DNA of 64,000 nucleotides, taken from assembly GCA_903813345.2 (NCBI GenBank), contig CAIIXF020000009.1, positions 33,979,259 to 34,043,258 on the forward strand, read 5' to 3'. Positions within the stretch are counted from its first letter, which is position 1, and every line of letters starts with the position of its first letter. Below the pieces are notes generated by a model, which saw only the letters and a list, made by a program, of their open reading frames with translations, did not search any database and had not been told where the DNA came from. This stretch comes from Owenia fusiformis (Eukaryota > Annelida > Polychaeta > Sabellida > Oweniidae). Positions 47,444 to 57,800 of this stretch are shown in pieces. The translations under genes and the position numbers were made by a program.

Positions 47444-50400
47444 TCTTCCCCCTTTCTTTTGACTGTTTTTACTCTTTGTTTTTTTTCTTTATAAAAATAG
47501 TCACATATTAAAACTGTGTGTCTCATCTTTAAGGATAAATTCTCCTTTCCAAACTATACATGACGTAAGAAGGATGATTTTTCCTTTAAAAGTTAAAATC
47601 ATTTAATTACTTATTTACACGTCACTTTCAATTCTGACTCTTTAAGTTATTGTTATGATATTCACTTGTCACTTTTTATTGTTTTATTTTAGTCATTCAT
47701 AGCCTTGATAATGCATCTGCATTCTTATTTGCACTTCCGGGTCTGTGTATTATTTTGAATCTATATTGTTGCAATCCTAGTGCCCATCTCATAAGTCTAG
47801 GATTTGTATTCTTCATGGTCTTAAGCCATACAAGTGGGTTGTGGTCTGTCATAACAACAAACTCTCTGCCTAGTAAGTAGTAGTTCAACTGCTCTATTGC
47901 CCATTTCATGGCTAGACACTCCTTTTCTATCACTGAGTAGTTCATCTCTCTGGGCATCATTTTTCTACTTAAATACATCACTGGATGCTCACCATCACCA
48001 AATACTTGGGAAAGAATGCCACTTATCCCATAATCGGATGCGTCAGTTTGTAGTAGGAATGGTAGTTCAAATACTGGACATCTCAACACTGGGTACTCAC
48101 ACAATTCCTTCTTCAACAAATGGTAAGACTGTTCAGCCTTATCATCCCATGGTATATTCTTCGGTATTTGTCTTTTTGTGAGTTCTGTAAGTGGATATGA
48201 TTTTGTTGCATAGTCATCCACGAATCTTCGGTAGTAGCCCGTCATGCCTAGGAAAGTCTTCAATAAAGATTTTGTATCAGGTCTGCTGAATCTTTCAATA
48301 GCTTCAATTGCACTAGGCTTAGGAGTAACCTTGCCTCCTCCTACCATGTGTCCGCAGTAAACAACCTCATGAAAGGCAAACTGGCACTTTGAAGGTTTTA
48401 CTGTCAAATGATGCTTCCGTAGTCTTCTCATTAATTCTTCTACATGAACAACATGACATTCAAATGATTCACTAAAGATCAAAATGTCATCCATGTAGGC
48501 TGCTATGTATTCTTCAGCACCTCTAATCAGTTCATCAACCATACGTTGGAATGTTGCTGGAGCACCATGAAGTCCAAATGGCATTACTGCAAATTGGTAT
48601 ATTCCCCATGGGGTCCGAAATGCACACTTTTCTTTGCTGTCTTCTGTGAGAGGAATTTGCCAGAAACCTCTACTTAAGTCACAGACTGTTATCCATTTTG
48701 CTTTGGGTAATTTATCTAGAATGTCATCAATTCTAGGCATCAAGTAGTGGTCAAACCGTGAAACTGAGTTCAAATAGCGAAAATCAATACACAGCCTCAT
48801 TGTTTTGTCCTTCTTAGGAATCATTACAATGTTTGATATCCACTCGCTCTTGGATGGTTCTATAAATCCCTCTTTCAGCATGTAATCTATTTCTTCTTTG
48901 ACTACTTTCAGCTGACTTTGTGGAATTCTGTAATTTGGTTGTCTGCATGACTTTTCATCGCCTGTGTCTACATGATGCTTGATAAGATCTGTTCTGCCTG
49001 GATGGTTAGTTAAAACATCTTCATAGCTAGTCAGAAGAGCATCAAATTGACTTCTTTGGTCATCTGTCATCTCTGGATTCATTTTGTACTTGAACTTATT
49101 CGTTTCTGTATCTCCGTCTTCCACATCAGTAGTATGTAGATTTGTAAATGCATTAGTCATGCTGTCTTCCGAATCACTGTCATCTTCTTCAGTAAGGATG
49201 AAACAGTAGTTATCTCTATCATGATATTTTCTCAGAAGATTAATATGATATGTCTTGGTCTTGGTTTTGGATATTTGTATTTCATAGTTCACTTTACCAT
49301 GACGATGTAGAACTTTGTATGGCCCTTGCCATTGTGCCTCTAGCTTGTTATCACTTGACGGCAATAACAGAAGAACTTCATCTCCTGGTATGAGACTGAC
49401 TTGTCTGCTTTTTTCATCATAGTACTGTTTTTGTGTTGTCTTAGCTTCTTTAGCATTTTCTTCTGCAAGTGATTGTAGGGAGGTCAGTCTATCTCTCATG
49501 TTGATTACATATTCTACAACACTTGGGGGGCTATCTTTTGAGGCTTCCCATTTTTCTTTAACAACATCTAAGGGTCCTCTTACATCTCGCCCATACAGAA
49601 GTTCAAAGGGTGAAAAACCTGTTGAGCTGTTTGGTACCTCTCTGTATGCAAACATAACATATGGTAAATACACGTCCCATAGTTTAGGCTCAGATGAAAC
49701 AAACTTGCGAAGCATGTTAATGAGTGTGCCATTGAATCGCTCAACTTGCCCATCTGTTTGCTGATGGTAAGGGGTACATTTGATACCTGTCACACCCAGT
49801 AATTTGTACACTTCCTTCAGTAGTTTGGACATGAAATTTGTTCCCTGGTCCGTCAAGATTTCTTCTGCGATTCCTACTCTAGAGAAAACATTGATCAATT
49901 CATTCGCTATCTTCTTTGCATCTGTATTCTTCATAGGGATAGCTTCTGGGTATCTGGTCCCATAGTCACCAATACAAAGTATGTACTTGTTTCCTTTTAA
50001 AGAGCGTATGAAAGGCCCAACAATGTCCATAGCAATTTTCTGGAATGGTACACTAACAACTGGTAAGGGAATCAATGGAGCTTTGTCAACATCTCTTTTT
50101 CTCGCGACTCGTTGGCAATTGTCACATGACTTACAATACAATTTGACATCCTTGAAGATACCTGGCCAGAAGAATCTTCGGATTATCCTATTGGTTGTTT
50201 TTTGTACACCCAGATGTCCTGCTAATGGTATGGTATGAGCTATCTCTAGTATTTGTTTTCTGCAACCTTTTGGGATTACTATTTGCTCAATCAGTTCATC
50301 AACAGCATTTCTTGTAATCCTGTAGATAATACCTTCCTTCTTGATGAAGTATGGTGTCACTCTGTTTGTATCTGTTGAAATCAATATTTGTTTTCTGATG

Positions 50401-52676
50401 TCTCTTAAAGTAGAATCTCTGTCCTGCAATTCCTTTAAATCATCTACTCCTACTGCATCTAACTTTATATGGTCTTGTTCTTGGTGAGTATTTCTATACT
50501 TCTTCTTATCGCTTCTTCTTTGCAACCTTGTCTTTACGATTTTCTCAACATTTTTCTGTTCAAATATGGAGTCATCAAACTTTAATGGTTGACCTTTATC
50601 ATCTGCTGTTTTTACATCATTTTGCTCCGTATTTGCTAATGTAGGACTATTCTGCAACATGTCTGTCTTTCCATCGTAATCTCTGTCATTAGACATTGTA
50701 TCATCATCCATCATAACATTTGTTGCAATATCCCTCGCATCATCCTCGGGTGTAATTAACTTCACTTCAGATTTGCTGTCCACCATCTTGTTGTTGCTTT
50801 CTTCTTCTATCTGCTGTTTCCATTGTTTTCGTGTTGTGACAAAAGCTGGCTTAGATGTTTTCTTGTAGATGTATCTGTTCATCTTATCTCTGTCTAGTTG
50901 TTTTAAGACATCTTGTCCTAGTAATATAGGAGTAGGCACAGAATCTGACACCACAGCTTTAACATGAAATGTTTCACCACCAATGGAAAAATCAACATCT
51001 GTTGTAGGATAGGCTTTATGATCACCATGGACACACGTCATTGTTACTTCATCGGTTGATGAAATTTTGTCTGGACTAACCAAGTCTTGATGAATAATTG
51101 TTTTACAGCTTCCCGTATCTATGAGAAGTGTGACTTCCTGGTCATTCAAAAATCCTTGTACCGTTCCATCCTCACTATTGTTATATTGAGAAAAGATATC
51201 AGTCTTAGCTTTACAGTGGTAACTTTCCTTGCCTTTTCTACGACATTTACTTGTGACGTGTCCAAAGGTTTTACAAAATTCACAGTAGTGAGACAAGTCT
51301 GTGTTACACTGAGATGATACGTGTCCTATATTCTTGCATTTTTCACATCTCGTAACTGCTTTATCGCTGGTACATTCGGTCGAATAATGCCCTTTGTCGC
51401 CACAACGGAAGCACTTCGAGTTTTCTTTGATCTTCTTGAGTGTCTCCTCACTGTTGCTAGTTTGTTCAACAGACTTTGAGTCACTTTCTTGGTTTCTTTG
51501 TTGATTTCGTTTATTTCCAAACTTTCTATGTTTATTCTTGTCATTGTCTTCCAAGCTATAGTTTCTCGCTTCCATATAACTGTCAGCTAATTTGACAACT
51601 TCTTCTGTAGTCTTACAGTCATTCTGCTTCACCCATATTTGTATATCATTAGGGAGAGTGCTGATAAATTGTTCCTTTATGATGAGGTCTTTCAGCTGAT
51701 CCCTAGTTTTAGCCTCTTTTGTCCATTTGTCGAAGGTATCTGACAGTCTTACTGAAAAGGCTTTGACTCCCTCATCACTTGGTCTATGTAGTTTCCTGAA
51801 GCGTGTTCTATATGACTCTTCATTTATGGCATATCTTTTTAAAATAGCTGTCTTGACAGTGTCATAATCACTAGCTTCTTCTGCTGGTATTCCAACATAA
51901 GCTGCTTGAGCTTTTCCTGAGAGTGAAGGTGCAAGCTTGAGTGTCCAGTGTTCCTTTTTCCACTTGCACATTGTAGCAGTCCTTTCGAATACAGTTAAAA
52001 AGTCTTCAATATCGTCAGTTTCTTTTAACTTTGTGATAAATGGATCCTTTGGACGTTTTTCTTCATCCTTTTTATTGCTGCGGATTTCCTCGATGAGTTT
52101 TCTTTGTTCCTCTCTTTCTTCTCTCCGCTCTTGTGCCCTTATTTCTTCAAGGCGATATCTTTCTTCTGTGTGAGATTGTTCCATCTTATTAAACATCTCC
52201 ATCATGTATTTCATCATCATTGTAGTTTCAGTGGTAACTCCTGCACCCAGCATTCCTTTTGATGACCTAGGTATGGCACCTGGTTCTGCATCTTCAGCGT
52301 TGTCAGGTGGAACATCTTCCAAACCAATTTCATCTAAGGGTTCACTTTTTTCTGCCATGCCTGTAGATGTATTGGATGCCTTCTGGTCCTTTGGTTTCTT
52401 CTTGCTTGGTAGAGTTGGTCTGTCTGAGTAATTTGTTGATCGTGTGTTCATGTCAATGTAATTGACATACTACATATTAATATGCTTTTAATGAGTATAC
52501 TATAAAAACCATGAAATGAAAAAAAAATTTTTTTAGCAATGGTGTAAATTAGTAAAATATGACCTAAGTTGTACCTGATGTCATGTAGTAATATTGCTAT
52601 TTGCACAACTGATTTGCAAGAATTCTCTAATGGATGTAATTTGAATAAGAATATTGCAAATCAGTTGAGCCATACA

Positions 52677-52877
52677 AATAGAGCCAATAATAAGCCAATA
52701 ATTACCTATGAGAAGAAAAGAGGCAGTTCACATTTTGAGAAGCCAGGGAAAAGACTGAAAAACACACTGAGCTATAATGTAATACTATAAGGAGTCGTGC
52801 GTAGGAGATCTTCAAAGGGGCCCCTCGTACAGAGTAATTGGCATCGACTAAGGTACGGTAGCGAGAACAAGTTTACA
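52677..52877 (+). repeat. Inverted copy of the LTR outer part
   Basis: 201 bp, one difference from the reverse complement of 47166-47366. It ends GTTTACA next to the TTGAT target duplication. Confidence 0.9.
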
Positions 52878-52882
52878 TTGAT

Positions 52883-53966
52883 ATAATTCATCAAGCTCTG
52901 ATGAAGGCAAGTCAAAAATTCTGGAAAGATGTTATCAAAATAATAATTCCAGTCAGCCATTTCCAAGGTTATCATCAATATCATTTATTTAAATCTTGAG
53001 TGGCCAGAATATAGGTTAATAACTTTATTGTTTTTCATGTGATTTGGTGTTTCAGATTTTGCCCATTCTGCATACTATCATTTTAAACTTACAATCTTCA
53101 AGTGATAAAAATACACAAGTTTGTGTGTTCACACTATAATGCTTAATGAGGTGCCTAGTGTAGGTAAAGCACATAACAAGTGACCAAATATGACACCACA
53201 ATTTGACAATGTGTCAAACTTGACATAGCAATCATGATGTCACCTGTTTGTATGCATTTAATTTTTGCATTTTCAAAAATTGTAAATAATTATAATTTCT
53301 AAATGACTTCTGTAAAAACATAAATAATGAAATTGAAAGAGTTTAAAAACAGTGCACTGTAATCGCAATATCTACAAATACTAACAAAACACAATTAAGG
53401 CAATTGCGATAGATGGTATAGTTGTTCAACATGGCAACTTTGAATAAAATTGGTTTTATAAGGGGAAATCTTCGGTTAATCTGTTGCTGATTTCCCAAAT
53501 ACAGTAAACTAGATCTCCATTTTAATTGTCTATTTTTAAATACACTTTTAATCTGAGAAAGGACAATTGACAGCAGATCTGTTACTTTATATTGTGAAAC
53601 TAACCGTAGGCAACTATACTGGTAAAATGCAAAACAGGACTCCATATGCAATGGCCTTAATTGTTAACACAACAAGAAAACAACAAACGGAAATTTGATG
53701 AACATTTTAAGAAATCAGTTGGTCTTCATTCCAATTCAAGCAGGACTCAGACAACATTTGAATGCATCAAAGATAAGAAATTCAAATCTAATATATGAAA
53801 ATTTACCAGTCTTAAACATTCTGCAATAGTTGGGGAATAAAAACATAATTTTAGATTTTCAGGACAACATTTTTAAGCAAAAACATTAAGAAATTTGAAT
53901 GTAACATGTGAAAAAATTGTCTTGAACATTCTGAGTTAGTTGGCCATTATATTTGTAATTTCAGAT
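52883..53966. other. Gene-free stretch
   Basis: AT-rich DNA. A 102-codon minus-strand frame at 53343-53651 has no family likeness and no splice context that I trust. Confidence 0.4.
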
Positions 53967-54245
53967 TTTTATTAATTATTTATTTATTTAGAAAAAAATA
54001 TAAAGGGCAACAGATATATGCACATACAAAATACATGACAAATACTGGCACCAGAATGCATAAACATTTATAAAGGTTATTTATGTAGAGAAGAAATAAG
54101 ATTGGACCAAGAACTGATCCTTGAAGGACTCCGTGAATTAGTGCTCCTTGTGGGACTCCATGAGCTAGTGAAGTTTGTTCTGGTTTAAAGCCATTAGAAA
54201 TCGCAATTTGACTACGTTGAGTCAGGTAGCTTTGGAATCATGAAA
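53967..54245 (-). mobile_element. LINE remnant: reverse transcriptase piece joined to a 3' end
   Basis: The minus strand encodes QSYLTQRSQIAISNG, LAHGVPQGA, GVLQGSVLGPILFLLYINNL, which is the palm region of a CR1/Jockey-like reverse transcriptase. Soon after, the sequence passes into an AT-rich 3' region ending in (AAATAA)n near 53970. Most of the element between the palm and the tail is absent. It is a different family from the LINE at 19.5-23.5 kb. Confidence 0.75.
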
Positions 54246-54280
54246 GGGTGATTCCATGTATTCAGTAATGTGTACAATTT

Positions 54281-54286
54281 ATTTAT
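54281..54286 (-). terminator. Possible poly(A) signal of PKD2
   Basis: AATAAA on the minus strand about 525 nt past the PKD2 stop, at the far edge of the MITE that follows the gene. No transcript evidence. Confidence 0.35.
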
Positions 54287-54803
54287 TAATGGAGAGGTTA
54301 AGCTTTGCATATATAATCGAAACTGAACCTGTACGTATCACTCGACCATATACAAATTCATGTAGCCTTCTCATATAAATAGCCGTTCAAATCCAGTGTT
54401 TGTTTAGACTACACCATAGCGTGTAATGATTCTATAGTATGTCATTGATGCGGTTTTATGGCTGGTTTTCTAATACATATTTTAAACGAGCTCGTTTCGT
54501 AAGATTTTTGGCGCTAAATCATGCATGACATACATCATCGTGTTCAGCAAGAATTCAACTGTACATCGAAATCAAAATTGACATCATAGTGTTCAATAGA
54601 CACGAGTAAAATGGTTCCCGTTGACCCAACGTCAAATATTCAAATCTCCCGTTCTAAACCCGAAACTCTGAAGCTGAAAGAGTATCTGAAGTAGACTAAG
54701 CGCGCATAAAACTATGAGCGCTCGATACATTCCTTTGTTAATTTTTGTACTTTGCGTTCACGGTTACGTTGTGAAAAACATCGTTAGCTTAACCTCTCCA
54801 TTA
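54287..54803. mobile_element. MITE of about 515 bp just after PKD2
   Basis: TAATGGAGAGGTTAAGC on the left is mirrored perfectly by GCTTAACCTCTCCATTA on the right. If the outer TA is the target duplication, the termini are ATGGAGAGG. Non-coding. Its right end is about 8 bp from the PKD2 stop codon. Confidence 0.7.
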
Positions 54804-54811
54804 TGTTATGA

Positions 54812-57800
54812 TCAGACCCATTCACGCATATTTCTTGTTACCTGATTGCCAGAACTTGGTCTGGCGCTTCTTGCCCTACTAGTGCCACTCCCCTGGCCAT
54901 TGCTGCCTGTGGGTGACGTTCCCCTAGGACCCCCACCTAAAGCTGGCTCACTATCCCATCTTTCAAGTTCTTCTCGAACTAGTTTTTCCATTTGGTCTCT
55001 TTTTGCCTCATCTGTGTAACCATCCGCCTGAAGGTAAATTGATAAGAACTATTATAAATATAGTGATTAAAAGTGATTTCAAGACATTCATAGATAATTA
55101 AGATATGTATTAGGTAAATAAACCCATTTAGTCAATTTGTAAAACTATTTTTTATCTGTAAGACTATATCATACCTCCGTTATACTATCTAATATTTTTC
55201 CCATTGTGTCTTTTCTTTTTAATTTTGCTCTTTCCATAGCTTCTAGCTTGATTAAGACAGCGTCTATTTTTGAGACTATGCTGCCTATACTGTGTTCCAT
55301 TCTGTCCACCCGCCTGGACAGGACTGTGAATTCTTCGTATGATACACCGTTGACCACACGTCCCCTTCGGGATGATTTAGTGCCACTTTCTTCATCATCT
55401 GAATCTTCACCGCTGTCCTCGCCAAAGCTGACTCCACCGTCCCTTGCACCATCCTGGCGTTTGTTTTGTGTTTTTTCTTCCAGTTCTTCAAATTCCTTGT
55501 CCAGTTGCTCCTGTAAGAAAAAAGTAAACATATTGACTTATATGCATAGATTTTCAAGATGTACCTTTCTCATAAACAACACTTGCTCAACTTTTCCCGA
55601 AAGTAAAATAGCAAGAATACAGCAACAAAGAATGACCCTTAAGAAACAGCATCGTTATTATGTAGATAATATTTTGATCATACCAGCTGAGAAATCAATT
55701 CCAAAGGCCGAAGAAACGGCTCATTATCAAATGTTGGTGTTTGGTATTGTATTGTGTTTTTTGTAGGAAATTAATTTGTTATTTTCACGAATTAGTCGCA
55801 AAATTAATTGCCTGACTGGCGGCCATTTTGAACTTAATAAGAAAATTCAAAATGGTTGCCAAAAAAATCCTCGGGGATGACCGGTGGACATCAAAAAAGT
55901 TTTTGTATGTGGACATGATCATGTATAAACAGAAAATGCTTAAAAAGTTTATATATAATGAGTATTTCCACCTGTATCGGCTCTACATCCAGACTAATTT
56001 CCAAATCTACAAACATTCATGCATATACTGTTTTCCCAAATGCAAATGCTATGCTTAACCCTCTTTGCCACTAAATTGATTATCTAAGAATGGTTACCTT
56101 TTGTCCTTCCAGATCTGCCTGCATTTTCCTCTGCTCCGCTTCATCGAGAACTCTGTCTCCATCCAGATCATATTTCGCAAACACAGCCTCAATTTCAGCA
56201 TCGGCATAACCACGACTAAAATTAAACGCATTCATTAAACCCTCATCTGCAATTTTACTTTTCTTGTTTATAAAATATACTAGGAATTCTCTATAAAAAT
56301 GCAATATTTTCATTCATTCCAATGTTAATTTCCTCAAACTTTCTTCATTCTTACGTCTTGAGATCCTGACGCCATTCATCAAAGTCCAATTGTTTGTCAT
56401 TGTTGATGTCAGCTGTGACGAGGGCTCTCTGGATGTCAATGATCTTGTCACGCTTGAAGCTGAGTTTGTCCATCATCTTGGAATAGCCCTGAAAGAAAGT
56501 CATGCTATTTATTGATTTTTACTTTCAAAGGAATCTTTTAGCCCATACTAACAAAGATGAAGGATTTTCCCACTTATATTTGAGCTAAAAACAATCCATT
56601 CATTATTTCATCTATTCATTATTTCACTCCACTTTCCTAAATACAAGCAAAACTTAATTATTTAAACCAAAATACTTACTTTCTTGAGATAATCACCCAT
56701 TTCAAACTCGTTCTTCTGATTGGCGATGTCAGCTTTCACTTCGGAGTAGGTGTCATTAATGATGGCCAAGAACATATTCAAGAGAACAAAGAACACGAAG
56801 AACACGTACAAGAGGAAGTAGGCGGGTCCAAGGATACGGTGGGCATTTTCCAGCTCATGAAAGTTGAAGTCACCAAGGATGATACGGAACAAAGTGAAGC
56901 TGAAATCATTAAAATGTAAGCAACATTTAGAACTGATCAATCAATGTGTTCTTTTTTACCAACCGTCTCTGTGCCTCTCAAGATTCAAGAGGCGCAGAAA
57001 TCTGTGCCTCTTGAGTCTTTTGGGTTGGCCTCGTTCAAAAAACAATATATGTGGGTATCAACATAAAAATTAACACTTAAAATCATTTGAGGAATGGTAT
57101 CAGCCCAAAAGATTCTGCTATATATAGCTCTCGTTCTATCTGTAACAAATATAATCATGGATACTAACATGGCATTTCCGAAGGAGCTGAAATCTCCGAC
57201 CTGAGTACCAAAGAGAAGGTAACCAAGCTGAGCGAAAGCGAAGAAGACAATGAAGAACATGATGGCGAATCCGGCCAGGTCCTTGCTGCATCGAGCCAGG
57301 GTGGAGGAGAGCTGGGTCATTGTCTTGTTGAAGCTGATGTATTTGAACACCTGGAGTAGGATAAATAGATTAAGGTATGTATTTGAGAAATCAGCCTTAT
57401 CAGCAATGAGGAAATCATGGTCACAAGGGGTTGGTTCAGCATGTATTTTCTGTATTTAAATTCTGTAACCATAGAACTGAGAAACAATACGGTTCAATGT
57501 GGCATCATTAAAAACAGGGATACTGAATTGGCTAAAAGGAAATTCCAAAAACATTTCGTGTACTTTTTTAATATCGTGTGTGATGATTTTGGCCAATTCC
57601 CAATTTTCATCATCAAAAACTTTAAATTTGGACGTTTCACTATGCACAATAGCTACAACCATCAGAGACTACGAACCTTGATCCAGGCCAAGAAGACACC
57701 GATGGCAACAGCGCTGTTGAACTGCACTTGCCAGTAACTCAAGAACTCGAAGTCTGGGAACTTATCAGGTGAGTCAAGCAGGGAAGAAAGCATATTTCCA

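Larger units (their letters stand above)
47166..52877 (-). mobile_element. Gmr1-like Ty3/gypsy LTR retrotransposon
   Basis: One minus-strand frame (52451-47697) carries, in order, a gag-like part with zinc knuckles, an aspartic protease (LIDTGS), an integrase with zinc-binding HHCC region and core, then reverse transcriptase (YMDD) and RNase H (TDAS). Integrase before reverse transcriptase in a gypsy-type element is the hallmark of the Gmr1 group. A polypurine tract (minus strand, near 47460-47444) precedes an LTR of about 278 bp (47443-47166) that begins TGTGATG and ends TTTACA. A 201-bp stretch of the same LTR lies at the other end (52677-52877) in inverted orientation. TTGAT flanks both outer ends (47161-47165, 52878-52882). 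The inner frame looks whole. The two end repeats differ at one position in 201, so the insertion is young. Confidence 0.9.

Noticed and set aside
47166-52877. DIRS-type element, suggested by inverted ends
   Set aside because: The element has a DDE-type integrase region and a 5-bp target duplication, not a tyrosine recombinase.
55206-55766. 186-codon plus-strand frame, Ser-rich
   Set aside because: Antisense of the PKD2 acidic and coiled-coil exon at 55510-55175.
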